Positions 21,600-34,800 of a stretch of DNA of 64,000 nucleotides are shown here, in pieces (the stretch's first letter is position 1; the number at the start of each line of letters is the position of its first letter). The notes beneath the pieces were generated by a model that searched no databases, had not been told where the DNA came from, and worked only from the letters and a program-made list of their open reading frames with translations. Location of the stretch: positions 248,001 to 312,000 of the forward strand of contig JAKMXF010000320.1 in NCBI GenBank assembly GCA_024704765.1. Direction: 5' to 3'. This DNA comes from Oopsacas minuta. Lineage: Eukaryota; Porifera; Hexactinellida; Lyssacinosida; Leucopsacidae. The translations under genes and the position numbers were made by a program.

Positions 21600-22740
21600 C
21601 AACTGAAATGATTCCATACTGCTCAACTTTTTTGCATGTATTATATGACAAGAGAATTCAATGGGCATCACGATGGACCTGGCAACACCTCACGTTGGGT
21701 GCTCATTCCACACAACGTTCTGAATCCATTCACTCAACGATTAAACAATTTTTAAATGCACATACTCTTCTTACACATCTCGCGAATAAAATTGATGAAA
21801 TAGGAAGACCCTTTCAGAACAAAATGAAGGACGTACATCCCGGTTAGCGCTTAAAATGGCTACATACTATCCAAACATCCGATAGAACGAAACCTTAAGT
21901 TAACACCATTTGCACTGGCGATTGTAAAGTCACAAATTGATCAGTGCATGCAATATAGTGTTGATGCCATATTTAACGTTGGCGAAGAAAAGATTTATTA
22001 AGTTAGCTCTATTGTCAGAGACTCAGGTAAGGAAGAAGTTGTAATAATATAGGGCACTAGAACCTCTCTTATCCGGGTAGTGCCGGACCCTAGGGTGCCC
22101 GGAAGTCAGAATTTTCCCGAATCTGAGAAATAACATTAACTCTATGGGAGAGCCAATCAGTTGGAATCGGGTCCACTTTTCAGAACTGGACCCGAGAAAG
22201 CCGACCCCGATTCCAACTCTGGATCCAATTATACTCAATAGGATAAATATCGATATGGACGGATATAGCTGTTATGACGGTTTTTAGTTACAAAGAAACC
22301 CGTTAGATATGAAGTACGAGTAAAATAGCTCTACTATAAGGAATATTTACTGAAAATAGAAAATGGTCGGATCAATTTCAATCCTTTTGGAAAATTGGTG
22401 CCCGGTTGAGGGAGGTACCCAGATATCGGAGTCCAGATAAGAGGTTCTAGTGTACGTATAATAATTTATGCTAATTCAAATATGTATTTTGTCTGTATTC
22501 TAGTTGAAAGAGAAGGATTGTCGGGACGTACCAACAAGGAGAAATTAACATCTATGGACCTCGGGTTATCGAAGGTTTTTGCTAAGTCCAGTCGTAAGAC
22601 AACGTTGACATCTTGCACATGCTTATTCCCATCATCATGGGGTTTACCATGTTGTCACATGCTTATTGTTTATCATCACGAGAAAATAACGACTATACAC
22701 GACAAAGCTATAGTCGATTTCTGGAAGGTAAGCAGCCATT
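21600..22740 (+). pseudogene. MULE transposase fragment with SWIM finger
   Basis: Coding remnants on both sides of the nested MITE. Upstream (21608-21847): LYDKRIQWASRWTWQHLTL followed by GAHSTQRSESIHSTIKQFL, a block typical of the 3' half of Mutator-like transposases. Downstream (about 22590-22700): SCTCLFPSSWGLPCCHML, a CxC-x(n)-CxH SWIM zinc finger, as found C-terminal in MULE proteins. The DDE core upstream is not readable and several stops intervene. Confidence 0.78.
22055..22452. mobile_element. Pogo/Tigger-like MITE nested in the MULE
   Basis: The ends CACTAGAACCTCTCTTATC and gataagaggttctagtg are inverted repeats about 398 bp apart, with TA next to the right end. Inner tracts gtgcccggaag and gtgcccggttg are also related. 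No coding capacity. Confidence 0.75.
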
Positions 22741-23455
22741 CGAGACAGCACAGATATTTTTGCAACCGCACTCGGTTATATCAGAATTACGTAATGACTC
22801 GCCAAATTATTAACGTTGTGTCCTTGTGTTCTCTCAACTATTAATATATCGTCTCATAATAGATAGAGAATCAAGCAGATCACAATTCTAATATCTACAG
22901 CTGTATTGGTAGTCACAATGTAATAGAATTACAAGAAAATGATCAAATAATCCTATCCTAACGAAAGACGAAAGGTATAACATACTAACAACAGAATTTT
23001 AAAACGTTGCTTATCTTGCTTCACTTGACCATTCAACTTTTTCGCTTATAAGAGGTAAATTTGCCGAAATGGACCAATTGTTAAGACCTATACCACAGGA
23101 AAGTGGAGCAATTATTCTAAGTATCGCAACAATCCTAAATCCTAGACGTGTTTGATCCAAAGGGCGCGCTTCTAATAAAAGGAAACGGAGCTTTAACGAT
23201 AATAGGACGAAGAAAAAGAATACAGATAAATACAAATTAAAATTTGGTACTTTGTCACAATGTAATAGTTGTCGATACTTTCTCTAGGGTAGCAATATAA
23301 CACTCCTTATAATAATCATTATGTGTTCCTTATAAATCCTTATATAGTCCATATCCTTATATGTCGGCTAAATCCTTATATGTCGGCCATAATTCCTTAT
23401 TTGTCGGCTAGCCGACAATGTAGGCCACCGACATATAAGTAATCCCTTATATATA

Positions 23456-24460
23456 TATAATGATTCAAGAAACTTTCAAAACTCTAAAATATTCAGAATT
23501 GATACAAAAATTGTTTCGATTATTGCGTACCATATAAATATTTACCCTAAACGCTTTTAAATCAATTACATGCTCATTAGACTCATACCTCGCCACATTT
23601 CTAATATATTTTAGCTGAAATTATACCAGGGTATAATCTATCCTAGCTCAGAGTATAAAGTCAAGTAGTAACGTAGAGTGCCACAGGAGCAACTTACTTG
23701 TCCACAATGTAAGTAATGTGCACGCCTTAAATCTTTATCCATTATAAATATACAAGACAACAGCTCGAATTGTGAGTTAAATACCTTGGAGGGACAGCAA
23801 AGACCTCTTATTCACTAATTTAATGCAAATACGCTCGACTCGGATAACGCTTTAAAATACGCTGGTAACACGATAGTGGGAGACTTTATACGTTGTAAAG
23901 TCGGTACGAGTTTGAAACTGGTATGAGTTTACTTAAAAATACAGTAGAGCCTCCGAACAACGAGGCCCTTTGGGAACAGAGTAGTCATCCGCTGTTTAGA
24001 GGTCGAGCCTTATATTAGCTAATAATACTTTAATGCACTAATAAAATAGTACTGTTGTATGACAGATTTACTTCCATGACAGTTTTATTACCTCTATTAC
24101 TGGTATCATGGATACTCTATATCCATGACAGAGTCTACTACCTTACATGACAGAATTATTACCATGTGATCATGACATGAAATCGTATAACTCAACTCTT
24201 AGATCTTATCACACTGATAATAATGCATTTTCAATGGTTCTTTGTTTCTGCTCTAGAGTTTATTAATAGCAATTTCTACTCACTTCGTTTATTTCGTAAT
24301 TGTTACTTTTACTCAATATGATAGCAATTTATATTCTAAATAAAATGTGAATTTGATGAATTACAACAGATACGTTAGACAATTAACTGATCATCCGGAC
24401 ACAACGAACTCAGTCTAATATCTATATAAAAATACGTGGAAGAAAACAATTGATACGAAA
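23456..24460. other. No gene; minor repeats
   Basis: A lone pogo-like end (TACAGTAGAGCCTCCGAAC) begins at about 23940. Loosely repeated catgaca-motif sequence occupies 24060-24180. No recognised coding sequence. Confidence 0.35.
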
Positions 24461-26465
24461 GGGGGCGCAGCATTTGTTAGAATTTCTACAGTTTGCACTT
24501 GTTAGAATGAGTTTTTCATATGTTTGTACTTGTTAGAATGGTTTTTCTCATATATTTGCACATGTTAGAATGTGTTTTTCATATGTTTGCATTTGTTAGA
24601 ATGGTTCATTCATGATGTAGTGTTGAATGCACAACTTCAACGCCTTCATCATATCAGCTAAAAATATTGTTGTATGTCACTGAATTTGATCTCTCTGGAG
24701 GAACCAAACAAGTTCCCCATCTGAATCGTATTTAATAACATTTTTTGTCTCTGGTATATATTTACAACTAATTATTTTGATGGAATATACATTGGAGGAA
24801 TACAAACGTAATGTCGGAAAGGTTTTCACTACGTCAGATGGAAACAAATAGATTCTTTCTAAATCAAATGTCAATTTTGTTTACCTAAGGTGCGCTTTAT
24901 TCAGAGGTGGCTGCAAAGGAACATATAAACTCAATCGTGAAAGAGATCTGATTACTCCCTTAAATTTGCACAATCATGACCGTGGGGCGTATAAAACTGA
25001 AGTATTCGCTCTCAAAACAAAAATGTAAGACAGTTACAAGAAACTCGCAAATGAATCTTCGGAAGGTTTTCGATGATGTGACAAGAGATGATCCACGGGC
25101 ATGTGAAATATCTTTCTCAGAATGCGAATCCACGATGTTTCGGGCGAGAAAACTCTAGAATCTAAGATCCCTCAGACAGCTTTGGAATTTAGTGACATGA
25201 CAACAACTACAAACTTCGGGAAGTATTACAAATTTAGCGTCTCTGTTGGCAATGAACTTGGTGTGGTATTCTTTTCAGAGCCGATGAAATATTTTTTATC
25301 ACAAATTACCAACATACAATACGATGGGACATTCTTTACTGTACCCATTCAATTTTATCAGTTGTGGACCATTTTCATTTCAGTGGGAAGGCACACTCTA
25401 CCTGCGATACATTGCTTTGACCGGGAAAAACCAACAGCTATATCAAGCTATACTGGAAAGCGTTTCGCAGAAAATCCCTCACTTTCGACCTCTGACCTCA
25501 ATGTCAGATTGGGAACACGACTCTCGAAATTCGTTTAGAGAAACTTATCCTCAGGTAAAGATTTATGGGTGCTGGTTTCATTTCATCCAGTGTGTTTGGG
25601 CAAAACCCAAAAGCTTGGACTTGTAGAAGGATACCATAACAAGCAAGAAATTGAAATATGTATTAAACAGCTGATGTCTATCCCATTTTTGCCAGCCGCG
25701 TTAATCATTCCTACTGATAATTTTATTCAAGTGCTATAAAACTCGAAAAGCTGAAGAAATACTTCAAGAGGAGGTGGATAAATCAAATTTCCCCGAAGAA
25801 CTCGCCATTAATGACATAAATATCACAACCAACAACGGTTCCGAAAGTTACCATTCAAAACTCAAGTCAAATATACGTACAAGTCATCCTAGGATATGGA
25901 GTTTTATTGGAGTTCTAAACAACATAATTCAGGATGTGGACAATGATATTGGTCGTATGTGCCAAGGCAGAGAAATTAGTAGGCCCCCAAAAAGAATAAT
26001 TTAATGATCTTTGAACTTAGGTATACTTTGAAGCAAAAGTTATGTAACGGAGATTACAATCCTTGGCAGTTCCTGGAAGCTATCAGCCACACTATTGGAA
26101 ATTCATATTCTCACTGACTCTGACCCCGAGCGATAGCGAATTTCGGACAACGAATCCGCAGATGAAGGGTCTACAGAAGAAAACAAATGCATTGTTTGTT
26201 TAGGTCAACGTACAGCCACTTGGACATTAATGCCTTGCAGGCACGCTTGTTGTTGTACCAGATGCAGCCAGAGGATTAAAGATCTATGCCAGCCGTGCCC
26301 TATATGTTGGTCAGATATTGAGAACACATTTCAAATATTTATGAATTAATTCTAATTCAAGTTATTGTTGTGTTTTCAGTCTATTAAACTCATTCATATT
26401 CATTTAGTAAGAAACCCCATTCTAACAAGTGCAAACTGTAGAAATTCTAACAAATACATCGCACC
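24461..26465 (+). mobile_element. MULE transposon with FLYWCH, DDE and RING parts
   Basis: The termini are inverted repeats: gcatttgttagaatttctac (left) mirrors gtagaaattctaacaaat (right). They continue into TTTGCACTTGTTAGAATG, which is repeated about four times in tandem on the left (24490-24605). The left tip GGGGGCGCAG and right tip cgcacc are imperfect mirrors. No clear 9-bp duplication remains. One plus-strand gene fills the interior. Confidence 0.8.
24880..26349 (+). pseudogene. MULE transposase, FLYWCH-DDE plus C-terminal RING
   Basis: Domain order on the plus strand. RCALFRGGCKGTYKLN then LNLHNHD (about 24885-24980) is a FLYWCH-type C2H2 finger. ITNIQYDGTFFTVP (about 25310) holds the first catalytic Asp. 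MSDWEHDSRNSF (about 25500) holds the second acidic motif. IYGCWFHFIQCVW (about 25570) is the MULE GC-FH motif. TNNGSESYHSKLKSNI (about 25830) is the downstream MULE block. After about 200 further bases a C3HC4-like RING reads CIVCLGQ, then LMPCRHACCCTRCS and CQPCPICW (26188-26349), ending at TAA. Several frameshifts and a TAG at about 26130 separate the blocks. Whether RING and transposase were one protein or two exons cannot be settled here. Confidence 0.75.
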
Positions 26466-26790
26466 AAAAACTGAAAGAAACATTCAAGAATATTAGCTAG
26501 ATTATAGTGATAGAGACGACTAACCAAAGATATAAATTAAGTAGCCGTTCTTATTGAAGAGGCTATTGAAATACTAGTACCTGAGAATATTGCACCATGA
26601 TCCATCCATGTCTCGATTTCTAAAGAGAGCTGTCAACATCGGTTATGCAAAAGTGACAGGGAAAAAATTAATATAGCTAGTTGTAGACTAGAAATTTCCT
26701 GGATATATCAGGTTTATGGGCAAGAGAATACATTGATAAAATGAAAGAAATAATTGACTCTTTGAATGCCAATGAACTTGTATAACTAAT
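26466..26790. other. Upstream flank of the Hsp70 gene
   Basis: AT-rich spacer between the MULE and the heat-shock element. No open frame or repeat was recognised. Confidence 0.4.
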
Positions 26791-26791
26791 G

Positions 26792-26813
26792 TTCTAGAAT
26801 ATCCTAGAAGTTC
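26792..26813 (+). promoter_or_regulatory. Heat-shock element (HSF binding site)
   Basis: TTCTAGAATATCCTAGAAGT is a run of alternating nTTCn / nGAAn units in perfect 5-bp phase: TTC, GAA, TcC, GAA, TC. This is the trimeric HSF binding pattern. It lies about 50 bp upstream of a TATA box and 120 bp before the Hsp70 ATG. Confidence 0.75.
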
Positions 26814-26841
26814 AATATAAACCTACAACCGATTTTAGGTT

Positions 26842-26850
26842 TATATATAA
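26842..26850 (+). promoter_or_regulatory. TATA box of the Hsp70 copy
   Basis: TATATATAA lies 65-73 bp before the ATG at 26915. The spacing leaves a short 5' leader, as in inducible Hsp70 genes. Confidence 0.6.
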
Positions 26851-26914
26851 ATAATGTAAAACTTTGAAAATTATTATAAACAAAGTTTTCAAATATTATC
26901 GCGTTTACTACAAC

Positions 26915-28866
<1,952 letters not shown>

Positions 28867-28869
28867 AGT

Positions 28870-29200
28870 AGGAAGTTCTAACCCATCAGTAATGATGTTT
28901 CTTACATTAGTATAGGTTTGCTCTCTATTATATTAGGAAATAACTCTTATTGTTATTGTATTCTTGATCTTTTAGTTATTAAATTCTATTAATAGTAACA
29001 ACATACTTTATATCGGTGGGGGTAAAATGATAAATTTTATGATCATTGATTAATAGAAATTGGGAGAGTTCTTATATAATATCACATAAATAGTAAATAC
29101 AGGTCATAACTTATCTGGATTGTGGCTGCAAAAATGCTAAATTTGAACCTTATTAGTAAGCTTGTGTTCACATGAACAGCGAATACTGTTTTATGCGAGA
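28870..29200. other. Downstream flank, no gene seen
   Basis: AT-rich 3' flank of the Hsp70 copy. No convincing polyadenylation signal or open frame was recognised. Confidence 0.35.
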
Positions 29201-29203
29201 GTA

Positions 29204-29355
29204 CAGTATATGCCGGATATAAGAACACTAACTCGATTAACCGAATCTTTTGTATTCTACTCCATTGATTTTTGCTGGTAATAAGAACACGCCTCGCCGG
29301 ATATAATGACACTTTTTGCTATCCATAAAAGTGTTCTTATAACCGGCATCCACTG
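29204..29355. mobile_element. Pogo-like MITE, CAGT-GCCGG-TATAAGAACAC family
   Basis: CAGTATATGCCGGATATAAG pairs with cttataaccggcatccactg, flanked by TA on both sides; 152 bp. The same terminal sequence occurs at 34801 (left end only) and at both ends of 40731-41121, so it is a dispersed family. Confidence 0.78.
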
Positions 29356-29498
29356 TATACAGATTTATGTATGTATGACGTCATGTTCTTAGGCGATATG
29401 AAATTTAGTAATGTAAATGCTTGCCTATTTATAGTTGCAGCCATTAATATAATTATGACCTGTTGGACTTACGTGTATGCATGTAATAAATGATAATT

Positions 29499-30310
29499 TT
29501 AGGTGAATAAATTTTCTAAAATATTATCTTCATCTTTGAATTTACTATCGATTTTTAATTTCTTAATCTCCATCCCATTTTCCTTGTGAATCAGAGTTCT
29601 CTCTTGGTGATTATTCTCCTGCTGGCATACTCCCATTTCCAATAGTCTTGTTATTTCATTTGTTATCGCAAGTTCTAATACATTAATTCGTTCACAATTC
29701 AAATTCATTTTAATGTTAGCCTCTTCTACAAGAAATTTGAGATATTTTTCTTCGACTAGGATACTCCCATCTCTTCCAATTGGTACTTCTAGTCCCTGAG
29801 TACTTCTCACTGCTAGTATTATCTTCTTTCCAATTGAGAGGCCAGAATTCCTATAACCACATCCAACAGCTACCTGCAAAATATATATACTGTTACATTT
29901 GTATATACGTATTATTTGGACGGGTTGTTCGTGTGGTATGTGTATAGGTTATAGTTATTTGAAAAGTGGAAGCAGTTTTTCAGGACTTTCCGTAAGTTAA
30001 TAGTAGTACACTAAACATCCATAAACTGGGTAAACATTTTTCAGCGTGGAAGTTACACTGCACACTCACTGACCATTTCACCAGTCTTGTATGAGTCTAT
30101 ATGAGTGTTTGTCAAAAGCCATTATTCATTTGAAACATAAATTTCGATATTTATGAGACAGGATTTTTGAGAAATATATTTTCTATTATTCTGTCGTCTC
30201 TGTACTCTATTTCACTCACCTTCATAAGTGCTTTTGAACACTCAATATTTGCACAACACACGTGAAGTATTAGAGGCTCGAACTTTAATGTAATAACATT
30301 ACAAACCTCC
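29499..30310 (-). CDS. TYW3: tRNA wybutosine-synthesizing protein 3, C-terminal exons
   Basis: TYW3 methylates a wybutosine precursor at position 37 of tRNA-Phe. Two exons are visible on the minus strand. The upstream one (about 30310-30220) reads ITLKFEPLILHVCC and ends KALMK at a GTGAGT donor. The downstream one starts after a TTTTGCAG acceptor at 29873 and reads VAVGCGYRNSGLSIGKK, then ILAVRSTQGLEVPI and a helical tail to the TAA at 29499-29501. The phase joins exactly, giving KALMK followed by VAVGCG. The FEPLILHV and RNSGLS/AVRSTHGLEVP blocks are the family's most conserved C-terminal motifs. The N-terminal exons are not found before the neighbouring transposon end, so the gene may be truncated or have a long intron. 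Confidence 0.8.
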
Positions 30311-30431
30311 CTCTTCAATGTACCGTAACCTCCCTCTTCAATGCTACAATGTGTATATATTACGCATCAATATTACATGTGTTTAATGTTCCTTAATGTG
30401 TTCCACTTACAGGAACTAGCTGACTTTTCTG

Positions 30432-30698
30432 AGTAGAAAAGAATGGAGTTAAAGGGACTAATTAGAAAATGCAATACTGCACGCATCTGTTTATTTCAAA
30501 AGACAAAAATTCACACAAGTATCAAATATAATCCTTTATTCTAGGGAAGTGTACTTAAAAAATCGACTGACATTAAAATGACTTTTGGTAAAAACGGGAC
30601 GTGAGAGGGGAATTCTGATGACAGATTGAGAATCAGTATACTCAAGTTAACTAAAACAACCCATGGATAATAATCAGCAAATTTGACGCAGGGCAGTG
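30432..30698. mobile_element. Solo left end of the unclassified transposon family
   Basis: Reverse complement of 10622-10890 with only scattered mismatches. It ends at the TIR cgcagggcagtg (30687-30698). The transposase gene and the other TIR are absent. It lies between TYW3 and SF1. Confidence 0.85.
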
Positions 30699-31194
30699 TA
30701 ATAATTAATTATTTAAATTGCTTTTCTTTTAATGAGACAATAATTTCGCATTCTTTATTACCATTTAGTTTCTGTGCGTATCCAGACAATAAGCACTTCA
30801 TTATTGAAATATGATTAATTCATTAATTAGTATTCCAGATTACATTAATACATACAATATGTCAGGATATTCTGCCAAGATATCAGAATGCATTTAGAGA
30901 AAGCGAAGAAAGTTGCAGAGTCACTTTTTTCAACAGGTAGTAATTTCTATAATTTCATACATACCATATTTATGTATATTTGTTTACTTTTAGATAAACC
31001 AAAGGAGAAAAAAGGAAATCCCATTGGGAGATGAGAGTCAGAAAGTTATAATTCCAGGGCTACCCACCATTCTTCCAGCAAACATAAGCGAGGAGCAAAA
31101 TCAACTTTATCTCAGGTAGTATATCATATTTTCCTAGTTACAGAGTCAATGATAACTATTTAGGATAATACGTAGTATAATTGCATGCAATTTT

Positions 31195-32630
31195 CAAATA
31201 AAATGCAATTGAATAGAAAAAGTAGATTCTAAACCAGTTACTAATTAACAGACTATTTTGCTATGAAAGATCGTTCAAAAAAATTGTAGACAATTAGTAT
31301 TCTTCTCACACACAACTATAATGTGTCCTGTGTTGTCTATCGCTATTCCAAATGGACCATCGAACTCCCCGATACCCTGACCTTTCTTCCCAAACTTGTG
31401 TATCTGTTCTCCCTCCTGATTGAATACGTACACGCAGTGATTACTGTAGTCACCCATAATGAGGTTATAGCTCTGTCTATGTCGAAACGTAATGGATTGT
31501 TTGTTTGTTTGTTTGCCAACACCTCTAGTTATCAGTCTGTTGGTTAGAACGTGATCTGAATTGAACACAAACATACACGGATCACTCCCATCTAGCACCA
31601 ATACTCTGTCTCTTGTAACCTTAACGTCACGTGGATGGTTAAACAAGCCTATTCCTAGCATGGAATGGAACTTGAGTTCTTGAGTTAAGATTTGAACTCT
31701 TTTATTCTAAAAATCACATACGTACACATTGCTATTTCTATTAGAGACATCTAGACCGTGTGGACCGTCGAACTGAGCTTTTCCTTTTCCTTTACTACCA
31801 ACACTCTTGATTAGTTCCCTTCTAGCTCGTACTTATTAATACAGTGAGCAAACAATTGTGTAACGAACACTTTATTCTGAGATATACAGATACCCATTGT
31901 TGTGTTCATCTTCTCACTGAACATGAAGAGATAGTCTCCGTTACTGGTAAATACTTGTGCACGATGGTTTAACATATTAGCTATGTAAATGTTTCCAGTT
32001 TGGTAATGTACTGCTATACCTCTGGACAGTTCAGTTCTCCTGGAGCTTTCTTGTCTGTAGATTTCTTACAGCAGTAAGTAGTAGGCAGCTGTTTAGCCTT
32101 GTAGTCAGGTACAACAGGCTTCACTTGAGGAGGGTAGGTGCGGGTGGGAGATATGATAATCTGACTGTTAAGCTTAATACTCCCTAGCTGTTCTATGTCA
32201 GTCTCGAATTGATTGTTCCATTCAAACTCAATACTACTGTCTGTATCAGCTGTTAATTCTGTTATCTTCTTGTTGATAGCTGATTGAATTATTTGATGAA
32301 CGTCAGTGAGTGTATTTGCGGAGAATGTCCCTGCAGTGTGTGTTATTTCTTTATTCAAAGTCTCTAGCAATTTATCCACTTCCTGATTTTTGTTATTATA
32401 ATCTTTCTCGATTTGATCAATACGAGAGAGGAGTATATTCTCTCTGAGTTGTAGAGCTTCATGTGACCTCTTGAAGCAGTCTCGAATCTTACTTCTACTC
32501 TCTTTTACTTGTTCGATAAAGTTTCTGTTCACTGATACGCTAGCCATTTTGTATATTTCACTTTTGCTTAGCTTTGAAAACTTTACTATATATTCCCCTA
32601 TATAAGAGCTCAAATATTAAATACAGCCTA
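31195..32630 (-). repeat. Left arm of 1.4-kb inverted repeat
   Basis: Reverse complement of about 33285-34722 with near identity over the whole NHL gene and about 80 bp beyond its 3' end. The arms are separated by about 650 bp. Known arm differences include a one-base indel (agctataac versus agactataac) and divergence past aattgcatt at the outer edge. Confidence 0.88.
31275..32547 (-). pseudogene. Coiled-coil NHL-repeat protein, minus copy
   Basis: From the ATG at 32545-32547 the protein starts MASVSVNRNFIEQVKESRSK. It continues with a long helical, charged coiled coil (residues about 20-120) and a Pro-rich linker to NCPEV. Coding continues in the next frame as NHL repeats: GIAVHYQTGNIYIANMLNHR, QVFTSNGDYLFMF, then HPRDVKVTRDRVLVLDGSD, DYSNHCVYVFNQEGEQIHKF and GIAIDNTGHIIVVCEKNTN. 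The layout matches TRIM-like NHL proteins without RING or B-box. It has a frameshift after CPEV and a stop near 31795. In the last third a one-base deletion near 31472 restores the frame lost at the (AAAC)n tract, so this copy reads through from 31661 to 31275. Confidence 0.8.
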
Positions 32631-33284
32631 CAGGGAATTTATTGCATTATTTTGTGGTCCATTAATAAGCTATCTTATCTTTTTGAATAAATTTTCTACG
32701 AGGAGCTTCGCTTCGTGCCTCGATGTTTTGTAAGGACGAATATTACACGCGACTTCAAGTAGCGAAATTCGAAAAACAGTGCTCGAATACCCCGGTATGA
32801 CCGTTGAAACTAAGCTTCTGCAACTACGGTCGAAACCAGTTTATTCTTACTTATTTGTTTTTCTTGCTAAATTTCCTGCAAACAAATAATAAGAAAAACC
32901 GGTTTCGTTTGTATTCAGAAATTTGTTGACTTTATATTCTTGAAAACAACAAATAATTTACATGTGATTAATTCACATGTGTGAAGAATTGGATTCAGCA
33001 TAGTCGATATATTTGTCAATTTATATTGAATTCCGTATACTTTCTTGTTTAACACGATAAATATTTTACTATATTATAGTTGGGATTACATTTATCTATA
33101 TTCTATAACACACAATTCTTAGAATTAAGTAATGAATAATTCTAAGAATTGGGATATAAAAATGTAATAACTAAAGCCCCTGCTGGTATATATTTGAAAG
33201 TTTCTTGCTCTCCTGGCAAAGAACCAAATAATATCTTTCAGCGAGATATTAAATTATAAGATATATAGTAACCGTAGAATCCCT
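32631..33284. other. Spacer of the inverted repeat; dispersed repeat inside
   Basis: No gene. Part of it (about 32975-33070: gtgaagaattggattcagcat, attgaattccgtatactttc) resembles 39850-39935. Further left, 32700-32830 has cttcgcttcgtgcctcg-type words related to 39540-39780. Confidence 0.5.
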
Positions 33285-34722
33285 ATAGGCTGTTACTTGA
33301 AATTTGAGCTCTTACATAGAGGTATATATATAGTAAAGTTTTCAAAGCTAAGCAAAAGTGAAATATACAAAATGGCTAGCGTATCAGTGAACAGAAACTT
33401 TATCGAACAAGTAAAAGAGAGTAGAAGTAAGATTCGAGACTGCTTCAAGAGGTCACATGAAGCTCTACAACTCAGAGAGAATATACTCCTCTCTCGTATT
33501 GATCAAATCGAGAAAGATTATAATAACAAAAATCAGGAAGTGGATAAATTGCTAGAGACTTTGAATAAAGAAATAACACACACTGCAGGGACATTCTCCG
33601 CAAATACACTCACTGACGTTCATCAAATAATTCAATCAGCTATCAACAAGAAGATAACAGAATTAACAGCTGATACAGACAGTAGTATTGAGTTTGAATG
33701 GAACAATCAATTCGAGACTGACATAGAACAGCTAGGGAGTATTAAGCTTAACAGTCAGATTATCATATCTCCCACCCGCACCTACCCTCCTCAAGTGAAG
33801 CCTGTTGTACCTGACTACAAGGCTAAACAGCTGCCTACTACTTACTGCTGTAAGAAATCTACAGACAAGAAAGCTCCAGGAGAACTGAACTGTCCAGAGG
33901 TATAGCAGTACATTACCAAACTGGAAACATTTACATAGCTAATATGTTAAACCATCGTGCACAAGTATTTACCAGTAACGGAGACTATCTCTTCATGTTC
34001 AGTGAGAAGATGAACACAACAATGGGTATCTGTATATCTCAGAATAAAGTGTTCGTTACACAATTGTTTGCTCACTGTATTAATAAGTACGAGCTAGAAG
34101 GGAACTAATCAAGAGTGTTGGTAGTAAAGGAAAAGGAAAAGCTCAGTTCGACGGTCCACACGGTCTAGATGTCTCTAATAGAAATAGCAATGTGTACGTA
34201 TGTGATTTTTAGAATAAAAGAGTTCAAATCTTAACTCAAGAACTCAAGTTCCATTCCATGCTAGGAATAGGCTTGTTTAACCATCCACGTGACGTTAAGG
34301 TTACAAGAGACAGAGTATTGGTGCTAGATGGGAGTGATCCGTGTATGTTTGTGTTCAATTCAGATCACGTTCTAACCAACAGACTGATAACTAGAGGTGT
34401 TGGCAAACAAACAAACAAACAATCCATTACGTTTCGACATAGACAGAGACTATAACCTCATTATGGGTGACTACAGTAATCACTGCGTGTACGTATTCAA
34501 TCAGGAGGGAGAACAGATACACAAGTTTGGGAAGAAAGGTCAGGGTATCGGGGAGTTCGATGGTCCATTTGGAATAGCGATAGACAACACAGGACACATT
34601 ATAGTTGTGTGTGAGAAGAATACTAATTGTCTACAATTTTTTTGAACGATCTTTCATAGCAAAATAGTCTGTTAATTAGTAACTGGTTTAGAATCTACTT
34701 TTTCTATTCAATTGCATTTGTT
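33285..34722 (+). repeat. Right arm of 1.4-kb inverted repeat
   Basis: Mirror of 31195-32630. Identity runs from the leader (gagctcttacatag, near 33305) through the NHL gene to about 34722. Beyond that, attagtaattgcatag has no counterpart in the other arm. Confidence 0.88.
33372..34645 (+). pseudogene. Coiled-coil NHL-repeat protein, plus copy
   Basis: Same protein as the minus copy: ATG at 33372 and a coiled coil to CPEV with the stop at 33903-33905. NHL blades then follow in the next frames. It shares the frameshift after CPEV and the stop in YELEGN. It also has the four-unit AAAC tract at about 34406-34421, where the frame is lost: one frame ends shortly after NKQSITFRHRQ and another carries DYNLIMGDYSNHCVYVF to LQFF. 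A TATATATAG motif at 33322-33331, about 45 bp before the ATG, could be its TATA box. Sharing of breaks with the other arm shows the copy was already broken when the inversion duplication arose. Confidence 0.8.
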
Positions 34723-34800
34723 ATTAGTAATTGCATAGAAGTGTACTATACTATTACCAAAAATCTCTATGTCCAACTGCCATGAGGCTAAACTAATATA

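Larger units (their letters stand above)
20977..23446 (+). mobile_element. MULE transposon with long TIRs and 9-bp TSD
   Basis: TIRs of about 100 bp begin GGGATTACTTGTATGTCGGC on the left. The mirrored gccgacatataagtaatccc is on the right. Both carry repeated GCCGACATATAAGGA units. A perfect 9-bp TSD, TTATATATA, flanks the element (20968-20976, 23447-23455). Nine-bp duplications and long TIRs are the MULE hallmark. It encodes a MULE transposase on the plus strand and hosts a small pogo-like MITE at 22055-22452. Confidence 0.9.

Noticed and set aside
30882-30937. MHLEKAKKVAESLFS as first coding exon of SF1 (donor gtagta at 30938)
   Set aside because: Joining it to the exon at 30994 puts the SF1 block out of frame and meets a stop. 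The alternative phase has a stop upstream and no ATG.
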